This document shows, one piece after another, positions 5,651-12,688 of a DNA stretch of 14,736 nucleotides. The number at the start of each line of letters is the position of its first letter. Within the stretch, counting starts at the first letter, position 1. The notes below the pieces were generated by a model. That model was not told the origin of the DNA, did no database searches, and saw only the letters and a list, made by a program, of their open reading frames with translations. This stretch comes from an uncultured Oscillospiraceae bacterium (GTDB lineage Bacteria > Bacillota > Clostridia > Oscillospirales > Oscillospiraceae), in contig CAAFMG010000030.1 of assembly GCA_900763965.1 (NCBI GenBank), positions 1-14,736 of the forward strand. The letters run 5' to 3'. The position numbers and the translations under genes are program-made.

Positions 5651-7108
5651 TCAGTTGTCGCCTCTGTGGTAGCGGATCTTCATGTGCTGGGATGCGTTTT
5701 TCAGGATCTGGGCCAGAGCCTTGTCGGACTCCTCCTTTACCATATCCAGGATCTTCTTGTTGGCTTCCTCCAGGATCTGGGCAGAAGCACCCTGGCGGAT
5801 CTTCTCATCATATTCGCACAGCACCTGCTGACCCCGGTTCATAACGGCGTTTACATAACGCTCGTCAAACAGCAGGGCGCTGCCGGGATGGGCATCGGTG
5901 AGGGCAGCGATCAGACGGCTGTGCCAGTACATGGAATCGGTGGAGACGGTCTCCGTGGTGCCGCTGATGTACTTGGGGAACTGGGGCACATGGGCATAGA
6001 CCGGGAAGCAGGCGGTAAAGCCGCTGCCGCCCATGGACAGCCACTGCACACCCTGCACGGCCTCCGGCAGATAGCCCCGGATCTGCATGATGCCGCAGAC
6101 ATCGCTGTTGGGAACGCCGATGGTGCGGTATCTGCCCCTGTAAATGGGATCCTTGCCGTAGGGATCGTAGGGCGTGCCCTGGTAGTAGGAGCCCAGCAGA
6201 TAGCGCACATCCTCCACGGCGACCTTCCGCTCCGGCACAAAGGACCAGGGAATGTCGTTGCTCTCCGGGGTGAAGTCCGCATTGTCCCCATCCCAGCGGT
6301 AGGTGCGGGGCAGGAAGTACCGGGCCATGAACCAGCCCCGGGGGGTATTGTAAATGTGGTCGGCATCGGCGTGGGAGCCGAAGGCCAGCCGGGGATTGAA
6401 GCTGTCTCCCTGATCCAGGGCCAGATGGTTCTTTTCCACGAAGTCCTTCAGATCTGCCGGGCAGAGGTTCTCCTCCTGGGCACCGTAGGCATCGGCCCAG
6501 TCAAAGTGATCCAGACCAAACTGGTTGGGCATGATCACCACCCGGTCATCGGGAACCTTTTTGGCGATCCAGTGGTGACCGCCGATGGTTTCCAGCCACC
6601 AGATTTCCTTGGCATCGGAAAAGGCCATGCCGTTGGCCTCGTAGGTGCCGTACTGCTCCAGCAGAGCACCGGTGCGCAGAACACCCTCCCGGGCGGAGCG
6701 GATGTAAGGCAGCACCAGGGTCACCAGATCCTCCTCGCCGATGCCGCCGGGAACCTCCTTGTTCCGGCCCTTTTTGGGCTGGTAGCGGACATAGGGATCG
6801 GCACCCACCACCCGGGCATTGCTGGTGATGGTTTCGGTGGCGGTCATGGCCACATTGGCTTCATTGATGCCGCAGGCAGGCCAGACACCGCTGGTTTTGC
6901 CCACATTGGGGCAGTCGGTATAGGCCATGGCATTTCCCGGAAGTTCCACCGTCAGGTGGGAGATCACGGTTTTGTATGTCCGGGGCTTTTCCTGGGCCGG
7001 GTGGCTCAGAATCCGCTTGGCCTCAAAGCCGCCGTCATCATTTCTGGCGATTATGGTAGAGCCGTCATGGCTGGCGTTTCTACCCACCAGGATCGTTGTA
7101 CAGGGCAT
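5651..7108 (-). CDS. C69 family dipeptidase (PepD/DipA type)
   Basis: This 485-residue protein matches the usual ~470-490 residues of peptidase family C69, Ntn-hydrolases that cleave dipeptides in the cytoplasm. The N-terminus MPCTTILVGRNASHDGSTIIARNDDGG is the family signature, with Cys3 as the expected nucleophile after removal of the leading residues. Further landmarks are 'VWPACGINEANVAMTATET' (~80-98), 'EIWWLETIGGHHWIAKKVPDD' and 'RGRYRTIGVPNSDVCGIMQIR'. I choose ATG 7108: AAGGAG is six bases before it and family homology begins exactly there. The frame stays open upstream to 7294, but that extension has no family similarity and contains the promoter. No secretion signal is seen. The gene stands alone with its own promoter and leader hairpin. 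It probably supplies amino acids from peptides. Confidence 0.95.
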   Translation of the reverse strand: MPCTTILVGRNASHDGSTIIARNDDGGFEAKRILSHPAQEKPRTYKTVISHLTVELPGNAMAYTDCPNVGKTSGVWPACGINEANVAMTATETITSNARVVGADPYVRYQPKKGRNKEVPGGIGEEDLVTLVLPYIRSAREGVLRTGALLEQYGTYEANGMAFSDAKEIWWLETIGGHHWIAKKVPDDRVVIMPNQFGLDHFDWADAYGAQEENLCPADLKDFVEKNHLALDQGDSFNPRLAFGSHADADHIYNTPRGWFMARYFLPRTYRWDGDNADFTPESNDIPWSFVPERKVAVEDVRYLLGSYYQGTPYDPYGKDPIYRGRYRTIGVPNSDVCGIMQIRGYLPEAVQGVQWLSMGGSGFTACFPVYAHVPQFPKYISGTTETVSTDSMYWHSRLIAALTDAHPGSALLFDERYVNAVMNRGQQVLCEYDEKIRQGASAQILEEANKKILDMVKEESDKALAQILKNASQHMKIRYHRGDN

Positions 7109-7125
7109 AGTATTCTCCTTTCTCT

Positions 7126-7155
7126 GAAAACCCGGAAACATTGAACCGGATTTTC
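7126..7155 (-). promoter_or_regulatory. 5'-leader hairpin of dipeptidase mRNA
   Basis: A 10-bp stem (7146-7155 with 7126-7135, one G-U pair) and a 10-base loop lie a few bases before the Shine-Dalgarno. They fall within the leader transcribed from the promoter at 7170-7198. The following bases are purine-rich, not a T-run, so it is not a terminator. It may stabilise the mRNA or modulate translation. Confidence 0.4.
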
Positions 7156-7169
7156 GTCTTAACCTTTTT

Positions 7170-7198
7170 ATTATACCAAACCGCAAGAAAGGTTTCCA
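7170..7198 (-). promoter_or_regulatory. Promoter of the dipeptidase gene
   Basis: A perfect TATAAT -10 (7170-7175) stands 17 bases from TGGAAA (7193-7198), a four-of-six -35, on the minus strand. It lies about 60 bases before the dipeptidase start codon, within the open-frame extension that I reject as coding. Confidence 0.6.
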
Positions 7199-7306
7199 TA
7201 CACAGCTTCTCCAAAATTCGCTGTCAGCTCTTGTTGATTTCATCAGAGCTTCCCTTAGGAAACATTCCATTTTCCCAGCCGGGGTAAGGGGCACAGAATA
7301 AAACTA

Positions 7307-7330
7307 CGGCACCCGAAGGATCGGGTGCCG
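7307..7330 (-). terminator. Terminator of NCS2 permease gene
   Basis: A perfect 10-bp GC-rich stem (cggcacccga 7307-7316 with tcgggtgccg 7321-7330) has a four-base loop. In the minus direction it is followed by tagttttatt, giving a U-rich tail just past the permease stop at 7358. Confidence 0.85.
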
Positions 7331-7357
7331 CAAAAATGGATTCTTTCAGCCTCAGGA

Positions 7358-8797
7358 TCAAACTGCCAGGAAGAACTTCACCAGGAACAGAATGGAGATG
7401 GCGTAGGTCAGCAGGGAGACTTCCTTGGCCTTGCCGCCGAAAACCTTGATGATGGTGTAGGAGATCAGGCCGATGCCGATGGCGTGGCCGATGGAGCCGG
7501 AGATGGGCATACCAATGAGCATCAGGGACACGGGAACCATCTGATCCATATCTTCAAAGTTCACATTCTTCAGGCCCATGAGCATCAGAACGCCCACATA
7601 GATCAGGGCGGAGGAGGTGGCGGCGGCGGGGATCACGGCAGCCACGGGAGCCAGGAAGATGCAGGCCAGGAACAGGATGCCGGTGGTCAGAGAGGTCAGA
7701 CCGGTGCGGCCGCCGGCTTCCACGCCGGAAGCGGACTCAACGAAGGTGGTGACGGTGGAGGTGCCGGTGCAGGCGCCGGCAACGGTGCCGATGGCATCGG
7801 ACAGCAGAGCTTCCTTCATGTTGGGCATATCGCCGTTCTCGTCCACCATACCGGCCCGGGAGGCGGTGCCAACCAGAGTGCCGATGGTGTCGAACATATC
7901 AATGATGCAGAAGGTGACGATCAGGGTCACAGCGGTAAACCAGCCGATCTGCAGGAAGCCAGAGAAGTTGAAGTGGAACAGGGTGGTGGCAGCCATGTCA
8001 GCAAAGGGGGGCACAAAGGAGGCCGTTGCCAGAGAGGCGAAGGGGTTGATGCCCAGGAAAATGGCCTCACCGGCCCAGTAAATGGCAGAGGCCACCAGCA
8101 TACCGTACAGCACGGAGCCCTTGACATTCTTCTTGGACATGGCAACGATGGCAAACAGACCGGCGAACATGGTCACAACGGTGAGGATCATGGTGGCGTA
8201 GCCCACATCGCCCATGTTGCCCTTGAGGACACTGGGGGTCAGGGCACCGAAGAAGTCCCGCATGACAAAGAAGGGGGTGGAGAAGCCGTTGCCCTCGGCG
8301 TAGATGCCCACGTTGGAGCCCAGACCGATGTTCATCAGCATCAGGCCGATGGCGGGGGAGATGCCCAGACGGACACCCAGGGGGATGGCATCAACGATCT
8401 TTTCCCGGACGTTCAGCACGGACAGGAACAGGAAAATGATACCCTCAATGAGGATGATCACCAGAGCAGCCTGGAAGGAGGCCACATAGGTCATGCCGGT
8501 CATGGCAACGATGTTGCCCACGACCACGGCAAAGAAGCTGTTCAGGCCCATGCCGGGAGCCAGAGCGAAGGGCTTGTTGGCCAGGAAGGCCATAGCGCAC
8601 ATACCAATGGTGGAGGCCAGGCAGGTAGCCAGGAACACGCCGTTCCACAGCTGCTGACCCTCAGCACCAAAGCCCGTGAGCAGGTTGGGGTTCAGGGCGA
8701 TGATGTAGGCCATGGTCATGAAGGTGGTAAGACCGGCGATCAGCTCGGTTTTTACCGTTGTCTTGTTTTCGGACAGATGGAACATCTTTTCAAGCAT
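7358..8797 (-). CDS. NCS2 family purine permease (AzgA/PbuG type)
   Basis: This 479-residue, highly hydrophobic protein has about 12-14 membrane spans, the normal size for the AzgA-like branch of NCS2 transporters. These import guanine, hypoxanthine or adenine by proton symport. Landmarks are 'ELIAGLTTFMTMAYIIALNP' near residue 18, the family motif 'ANKPFALAPGMGLNSFFA' (~73-90), 'GVRLGISPAIGLMLMNIGLGSN' (~141-162), 'FCIIDMFDTIGTLVGTASRAGM' and 'TVTTFVESASGVEAGGRTGLTSL'. These include the substrate-site helices. ATG 8797 is preceded by a modest AAAGG about nine bases away; a second ATG four codons in has no better site. The substrate cannot be fixed from sequence, but PbuG-like oxopurine uptake is most likely. 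No purine riboswitch consensus is visible in its leader. Confidence 0.94.
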   Translation of the reverse strand: MLEKMFHLSENKTTVKTELIAGLTTFMTMAYIIALNPNLLTGFGAEGQQLWNGVFLATCLASTIGMCAMAFLANKPFALAPGMGLNSFFAVVVGNIVAMTGMTYVASFQAALVIILIEGIIFLFLSVLNVREKIVDAIPLGVRLGISPAIGLMLMNIGLGSNVGIYAEGNGFSTPFFVMRDFFGALTPSVLKGNMGDVGYATMILTVVTMFAGLFAIVAMSKKNVKGSVLYGMLVASAIYWAGEAIFLGINPFASLATASFVPPFADMAATTLFHFNFSGFLQIGWFTAVTLIVTFCIIDMFDTIGTLVGTASRAGMVDENGDMPNMKEALLSDAIGTVAGACTGTSTVTTFVESASGVEAGGRTGLTSLTTGILFLACIFLAPVAAVIPAAATSSALIYVGVLMLMGLKNVNFEDMDQMVPVSLMLIGMPISGSIGHAIGIGLISYTIIKVFGGKAKEVSLLTYAISILFLVKFFLAV

Positions 8798-9024
8798 TGT
8801 TTTCGACCTTTCTTCTTTTGGCGGCTGTCCCCATTGGGAAACAACCAGCCATTTTATAATACCTGCCTATTCTATCACGGAATACAGGAAAAGAATATAG
8901 GCATTCTCCCCAACAATTCCCATTTTTCTTGCACATTATTCACAGAATCGTTACAATTGCCCCGCCCAGCCTGGAACCAGCCGGGATCCGGCGCAACAGG
9001 GAAAGAGAGGGTAGAAAAAGAAAA

Positions 9025-9052
9025 AACCAGATACCCAAATGGATACCTGGCT
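9025..9052 (-). terminator. Terminator of tRNA-Gln
   Basis: A 12-bp stem with three G-U pairs (9041-9052 with 9025-9036) has a four-base loop and a run of T in the minus direction (plus-strand A-run just below 9027). It begins three bases after the encoded CCA end of the tRNA. Confidence 0.8.
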
Positions 9053-9054
9053 TT

Positions 9055-9128
9055 TGGCAGAGGATGAGGGATTCGAACCCCCGCAAACGGAGTCAGAGTC
9101 CGGTGTGCTACCGTTACACAAATCCTCT
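9055..9128 (-). tRNA. tRNA-Gln (anticodon CUG), CCA encoded
   Basis: The cloverleaf folds by eye. The 7-bp acceptor is agaggat (9122-9128) with atcctct (9059-9065). There is a D-arm with gtg/cac, an anticodon loop CTCTGAC giving anticodon CUG, a four-base variable loop and a T-arm with GGTTCGAATCC. Discriminator G (9058) fits tRNA-Gln, and CCA is encoded (9055-9057). The first anticodon-stem pair (27:43) appears to be C opposite U, leaving four standard pairs. It reads CAG codons. It is monocistronic, with its own promoter and terminator. Confidence 0.95.
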
Positions 9129-9145
9129 AAATTCGGAACGGTCTT

Positions 9146-9173
9146 ATTATAACAGATAATCCGAAATTGTCAA
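9146..9173 (-). promoter_or_regulatory. Consensus promoter of tRNA-Gln
   Basis: Both hexamers are perfect on the minus strand: TTGACA (9168-9173) and TATAAT (9146-9151), with a 16-base spacer. The tRNA 5' end is 17 bases after the -10. This is the strongest promoter in the window, as expected for a stable RNA. Confidence 0.9.
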
Positions 9174-9184
9174 CAACTATTTTC

Positions 9185-9207
9185 AAAAAACAGAAAATTA
9201 TTTTCTG
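9185..9207 (-). terminator. AT-rich terminator after GNAT gene
   Basis: A 7-bp stem cagaaaa/ttttctg (9191-9197 with 9201-9207) is followed in the minus direction by six T (9185-9190). The stem is AT-rich and short, so termination may be incomplete. It separates the acetyltransferase gene from the tRNA promoter. Confidence 0.5.
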
Positions 9208-9244
9208 CGGGGATTTGGGCTGCCGCTATGTACACGCCTGCGCA

Positions 9245-9760
9245 TCAATATTCCGTTCCATCCTCGGTCATGCGGATCCTGGTAAAATACTCCTGCTGGT
9301 TTTCGTGATGAATGTATGCCCCGTTTTTCATCTGCACGCGCAGGCTGGCAGGGTTATCTTTGTTGACGGACATATATACCTCGGAAATGTGCATCTGCCG
9401 GGCCTTGGCAAGGGTAAGGGCCAGCCCCAGGGTGGCGTACCCCCGGCCTCTATATTCCTTTGCGATACAATAGCCGATATGCCCCGGCCCATCTCGGAGG
9501 AAGTCATTGAGGCAATGTCTTAGATTAAACACGCCCACATAAGCGCCATCATCCACCAGCACATAGGTGGTATCCGGAACAAACCCATCCGGCAGTTCCT
9601 TTCCCAATGACCAGTTCCTCTTTTTCTCGATCCAAGCAAGAAACTGCTCATAGCTGTACCCATATACATTATTCAGATACCCGTTTTCATTTTCCGGAAA
9701 AGACATATAAAGCCCATAGGTTTTTGGATAATCAGAATCCTGTACCCTTACCAGTTCCAT
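9245..9760 (-). CDS. GNAT family N-acetyltransferase
   Basis: This 171-residue protein is of the predicted acetyltransferase type resembling COG3981. The acetyl-CoA binding motif A is visible as 'IGYCIAKEYRGRGYATLGLALTLAKARQM' (~107-135), with the R/Q-x-x-G-x-G/A element RGRGYA. Motif B follows as 'EVYMSVNKDNPASLRVQMKNGAYI'. ATG 9760 is preferred: GAAGGG lies about five bases upstream and the homology starts nearby. A TTG at 9790 would add ten residues without an SD. It lies 103 bases after the P-loop gene, possibly in the same transcript, since no strong terminator is seen between them. The acceptor substrate is unknown; small amines, antibiotics or protein N-termini are all possible in this family. 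Confidence 0.88.
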   Translation of the reverse strand: MELVRVQDSDYPKTYGLYMSFPENENGYLNNVYGYSYEQFLAWIEKKRNWSLGKELPDGFVPDTTYVLVDDGAYVGVFNLRHCLNDFLRDGPGHIGYCIAKEYRGRGYATLGLALTLAKARQMHISEVYMSVNKDNPASLRVQMKNGAYIHHENQQEYFTRIRMTEDGTEY

Positions 9761-9863
9761 AAAAACCCTTCTTTCTTTTTGCAGAGCCAACCTGATCCGG
9801 CTGCCATTCTATTTATTTGGACAGACAACATACCGTTTCCCCGGAACGGTTGGCAAGCTGCCA

Positions 9864-10352
9864 TTATATGCTGTCCAGCCACTTGTCTGCTTCCTGTCTG
9901 GAATGAAAAACGGTGATTTTCCGAATATCCTGATATTGTTTCACCAATGTATAGATTCCAGGAAGCTGATCCTTTGGAAAATCCAGGATGTACTGACGGA
10001 AATCGGGGTCAAATTCCTGCTCGATCCAGGGCATATCCTCACGAACGGAACCGATTCGGGAAGCGGCACCTTCCAGACAGATATCCAAAGGGAAATCCAG
10101 GAAGAAAATGTCTGTACATGCTTCAAAACGCAAGGGCAATGTTCGTTGATAATTCCCATCCATGATCCAGCTGTCCGTTTGCAGAATTGTCTGAAGCTGC
10201 TGATCAAATACCGCACAGCTTACGGTTGTTCTGTCCGGTTTGTGATAGATCCGATCCAAATAGTATAACGGAAGGCCGGTTTTATCTCGCAGTTTCCTGG
10301 CGAAGGTACTTTTCCCGGCCCCCGGACTCCCAATAATCAGGACACGTTTCAT
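9864..10352 (-). CDS. P-loop kinase-like protein (topology-modulation/AAA-type)
   Basis: This 162-residue small P-loop NTPase resembles proteins annotated as 'topology modulation protein' or adenylate-kinase-like ATPase. Walker A is GSPGAGKST at 8-16. A short acidic segment, 'WIMDGNYQRTLPLRFEACTDIFFLDFPLD' (~62-90), contains the DGNY motif typical of the family and the Walker B-like FFLDFP strand. A lid-like region, 'AASRIGSVREDMPWIEQEFDPDF', follows. The ATG at 10352 is inferred from where homology begins; the SD (AAAGGA about 12 bases upstream) is weak. The cellular substrate of this family is not established, so I assign only ATP binding and probable phosphotransfer. It has its own upstream promoter at 10511-10539. 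Confidence 0.85.
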   Translation of the reverse strand: MKRVLIIGSPGAGKSTFARKLRDKTGLPLYYLDRIYHKPDRTTVSCAVFDQQLQTILQTDSWIMDGNYQRTLPLRFEACTDIFFLDFPLDICLEGAASRIGSVREDMPWIEQEFDPDFRQYILDFPKDQLPGIYTLVKQYQDIRKITVFHSRQEADKWLDSI

Positions 10353-10510
10353 TTTAAGAAGATATCCTTTCTCAGTGCGGTGCGGATGTGCTTTCGCAGG
10401 ATTGCATTGCTTTGGATTCCGCTGTGGTTAGATCCAGTTCATCCGGATCCATGCTGCCGATCCCATCCGGCGCTTTCCTGGACAAAAGAACAATCACCTT
10501 ATTTTGAAAT

Positions 10511-10539
10511 ATAATAGCAAACAAATGTCCTTTCGTCAA
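10511..10539 (-). promoter_or_regulatory. Promoter upstream of P-loop kinase gene
   Basis: TTGACG (10534-10539) and TATTAT (10511-10516) are separated by 17 bases on the minus strand, each five of six matches. It would give a leader of about 150 bases before the ATG at 10352. The promoter lies within a 63-codon open frame that I therefore doubt is coding. Confidence 0.55.
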
Positions 10540-10605
10540 TTGCGTATGCCATACTCTGCGCACCGAAGGAGAAAAGCAAACAGCTTATCCATTAGGTAAT
10601 TAGGA

Positions 10606-12249
10606 TCAATGCGCCCTCTTTAGACTGGTGATGTCCGGTGTGTGCTTGCGGGGTGTGTAGACTGCTTCATATACCCTGCCCAGCTTCAAAAAAATGTCGA
10701 GATGAATGGCATCCTTGGTGCTTTCCCGCTTTACAACCACTCTGTCCAGAATCGTTGCCACCAGTGCCGTATCCAAGTCCTGGGTGAAGCTGAGTGCCTG
10801 ATCCAGGGCCTGACGGATGGCCGGAATGTCCAGTTCTTCGGAGGCCCTGCTTGCTTCCTCTTGCCGGATGGCGGTCAGCTTTCCCTGACACGCCAGAATC
10901 TGGGCGTTGAAGGCATCGTTGCGCGCCTTGAATTCCTCCACCGTCAGTGCCCCGGCGATGCTCAAATCCAGCAGCCGGTCTTTCTTTCGCTCCAAATCCG
11001 CTATCTCATTTTCTGCCTGACAGCGGAGCTTCCCGAAGTCTACATCCTTGGGAATGTTGGTCAGCACCGTCACCAGAGAATCCATGATCTTCTGCTTATC
11101 CCGAACCAGTTCCCTGAAAATGTGGCTGAGAATCCTGTCCAGGTCACAGCTGCGGATCTGGGGGGCCGAACAGGCCGCCCGTCCATGGCTGCGGTAGACC
11201 TTGCACTGCCAGACCTCCTGCTGTTCCTTTTTTGTCTGGATCACCTGCCGGTGGAAGGTGGTTCCGTGCTCCTGACAGTAGATTTTTGCGCTGTAAGGAT
11301 AGCGGTTGTGGAAGCTGACACCGCTGCTGTGTGCCATCATTTCTTCTCGCCTTCTTTTGTACAGGGCGTTGGCCCGATCCCACAGTTCCTCCGGGACAAT
11401 GGCCGGGATGGAGGGGTCGGGGTACATGACCCACTCCCTTTCGTCCAGCAGGATATTCCGCTTGGTTCGGTAGTCCACGCTCTGGCTTTTGTTTCCGCAA
11501 TACCACCCCTTGTACTTTGGATTTTCCAGAATGTGCCGGATGGTCAGGGTGTTAAAGGCGTTCCCCTCCCGGCTGGTGTAGCCCAGCGCCGTCAGCCGTT
11601 TGGAAATGGTTCGTGTCCCCAACTGCTGATTGCCATAGAGGTCAAAAATGATGCGAATGATTTCCGCTTCCTCCTCATTGACGGTCAGGACGCAGTCCTT
11701 TTTGTCGTAGCCATAGAGCCTGTCGCTGCCCAGCACATGACCGTTTTGGATGGCCTGCCGAAAGCCGAATTTCAGCCGTTCCGACAGCTTCCGAATCTCA
11801 TCCTGGGCAACCCCTGCCATAATCACCAGTCGGAACTCGCTGTCCGTGTCTAATGTGTTGATGTTGTCGTTTTGAAAGAACACCCCCACATTGTAATCCA
11901 GCAGCTCCTGGGTGTATTTGATACTGTCCAGGGTAGACCGGGAAAACCGGGAAATCTCCTTGGTGATAATGAAATCAAACATTCCGGCCTTGGCATCCCG
12001 GATCATCCGGTTAAAATTGTCCCGCTTCTTTGTCGAGCCGCCGGAAATCCCCTCGTCCACATACCCCGGCACAAATTTCCAGTTGGGTTTGCTTTGAATC
12101 AGTTCCGTGTAATACTGCACCTGATTTTCCAGGGAGTTGATCTGCTCATCCTGGTCGGTAGATACCCGGGCATAGAACGTCACCCGGAGAGGAAGATCGT
12201 AAAAAGACCTGCCCATGCGCATTTCAGATCGAATTTTCCGCACTTCCAT
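10606..12249 (-). CDS. Large serine recombinase
   Basis: This 547-residue site-specific recombinase catalyses integration, excision or transposition through a serine-DNA intermediate. The resolvase domain (~22-170) has the nucleophile Ser30 in 'FYARVSTDQDEQ' and the conserved arginine block 'TKEISRFSRSTLDSI'. The recombinase DNA-binding domain (~190-290) includes 'YGYDKKDCVLTVNEEEAEIIRIIFDLY' and 'ILENPKYKGWY'. A zinc-ribbon-like region follows with C-x2-H (YCQEHG) in place of the common C-x2-C, then further Cys residues (WQC, ACS). A charged coiled-coil segment near 415-475 precedes the C-terminus. I choose ATG 12249: AGGAGG lies six bases upstream. A GTG frame start at 12312 overlaps the small upstream gene without an SD. 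No relaxase or phage gene accompanies it in this window, so it is either a minimal element, a remnant, or one edge of an element extending rightwards. Confidence 0.93.
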   Translation of the reverse strand: MEVRKIRSEMRMGRSFYDLPLRVTFYARVSTDQDEQINSLENQVQYYTELIQSKPNWKFVPGYVDEGISGGSTKKRDNFNRMIRDAKAGMFDFIITKEISRFSRSTLDSIKYTQELLDYNVGVFFQNDNINTLDTDSEFRLVIMAGVAQDEIRKLSERLKFGFRQAIQNGHVLGSDRLYGYDKKDCVLTVNEEEAEIIRIIFDLYGNQQLGTRTISKRLTALGYTSREGNAFNTLTIRHILENPKYKGWYCGNKSQSVDYRTKRNILLDEREWVMYPDPSIPAIVPEELWDRANALYKRRREEMMAHSSGVSFHNRYPYSAKIYCQEHGTTFHRQVIQTKKEQQEVWQCKVYRSHGRAACSAPQIRSCDLDRILSHIFRELVRDKQKIMDSLVTVLTNIPKDVDFGKLRCQAENEIADLERKKDRLLDLSIAGALTVEEFKARNDAFNAQILACQGKLTAIRQEEASRASEELDIPAIRQALDQALSFTQDLDTALVATILDRVVVKRESTKDAIHLDIFLKLGRVYEAVYTPRKHTPDITSLKRAH

Positions 12250-12403
12250 TTGCATCCTCCTCATTCTCCCAGAAGAAAGGTGGAAAGTCCAAGGTGCCCA
12301 GGATTTTTTCACGGGCTTGGTTATAGACCCTCTCCGGGATCAAGTCCTTCTCCAAAAGCATTTGCAGCAAAACGCCCAAAACCGCCTGCTCTACCTCATA
12401 CAT
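12224..12403 (-). CDS. Small conserved-type protein preceding recombinase
   Basis: This 59-codon gene overlaps the recombinase start by 26 bases. The product, MYEVEQAVLGVLLQMLLEKD...FPPFFWENEEDANGSAENSI, is acidic. It begins with a hydrophobic helical stretch and a segment 'LIPERVYNQAREKIL' that looks like a short SHOCT-like helix-turn-helix fold. Small proteins of this kind are common just upstream of serine recombinases in Clostridia mobile elements, though I do not know a proven role. GAGGTG lies about seven bases before ATG 12403. The overlap indicates coupled translation, and the recombinase SD lies inside this gene, which supports both reading frames. It might be an accessory or directionality factor, but that is a guess. 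Confidence 0.7.
   Translation of the reverse strand: MYEVEQAVLGVLLQMLLEKDLIPERVYNQAREKILGTLDFPPFFWENEEDANGSAENSI
12244..12261 (-). promoter_or_regulatory. Shine-Dalgarno deciding recombinase start
   Basis: GAGGAGG on the minus strand, six bases before the ATG at 12249, is a strong ribosome-binding site. It selects this start over the GTG at 12312 and the intermediate ATG codons. Confidence 0.7.
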
Positions 12404-12535
12404 CTGCGCTCACCTCGAAACACCTTATGTCCGCCCCCGCCGCATCTTTCCGCAGCTTGCCGCAGCTCTGCCCATTCGGATGCTTCCCCTTGCGCCGATG
12501 AATCCCCAATTTGCGTCCATCTGCGGAAAAACGCA

Positions 12536-12564
12536 GCCCGGCAAGCACCAAAAACTTGCCGGGC
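12536..12564. terminator. Possible terminator or leader hairpin
   Basis: A perfect 10-bp stem gcccggcaag/cttgccgggc (12536-12545, 12555-12564) has a nine-base loop. In the minus direction a TTTTT run follows after four bases; in the plus direction only scattered T follow. It lies upstream of the small gene and recombinase, so it could act as a second terminator protecting them from read-through, or as a leader attenuator. Confidence 0.45.
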
Positions 12565-12627
12565 TTGTCCTTTATTCAATTTCCCAACCTGGGAAATATA
12601 GACATTGCGTTTGAGCCATAAAAAGAA

Positions 12628-12672
12628 AAACCGCTGCAACATTTCCCCATAGGATGAATGTTGCAGCGGTTT
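12628..12672 (-). terminator. Terminator downstream of M56 gene
   Basis: A perfect 16-bp stem (aaaccgctgcaacatt 12628-12643 with 12657-12672) has a 13-base loop. In the minus direction it is followed by TTTTTCTTTTTATGG. It lies 16 bases past the end of the M56 reading frame, fitting termination of that transcript. Confidence 0.9.
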
Positions 12673-12688
12673 ATTTGACGGGAGCTAA

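Larger units (their letters stand above)
12404..12688. other. Intergenic stretch, no recognised gene
   Basis: This holds two strong hairpins (12536-12564 and 12628-12672) separated by AT-rich DNA, then a GC-rich run from about 12420 to 12530. Minus-strand frames of 83 and 31 codons cross it, but the longer one runs through both hairpins and shows no family similarity. No promoter could be called confidently for the small gene and recombinase pair. Confidence 0.4.

Noticed and set aside
5537..7144. Plus-strand open frame of 535 codons
   Set aside because: It mirrors the C69 dipeptidase gene, has no start signal or family similarity, and its residues reflect complementary high-GC codons.
7325..9067. 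Very long plus-strand open frame (580 codons)
   Set aside because: It is antisense to the NCS2 permease and runs through the tRNA region. The product is low-complexity, rich in Gly, His, Gln and Asp, as expected from the complement of a high-GC membrane gene.
9787..9863. Hairpin accgtt...aacggt between the kinase and GNAT genes
   Set aside because: The stem is only six or seven pairs with no T-run on either side, so I do not call it a terminator.
10372..10563. 63-codon minus-strand frame before the P-loop kinase gene
   Set aside because: It would need a GTG start without an SD, and a good promoter (10511-10539) lies inside it. I read the region as an untranslated leader, though a real small gene cannot be excluded.
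10642..11853. Plus-strand open frame of 403 codons
   Set aside because: It is antisense to the serine recombinase, with no recognised domain.
12391..12642. 83-codon minus-strand frame upstream of the small recombinase partner
   Set aside because: It crosses both strong hairpins, overlaps the better-supported 59-codon gene and has no recognisable domain or SD.
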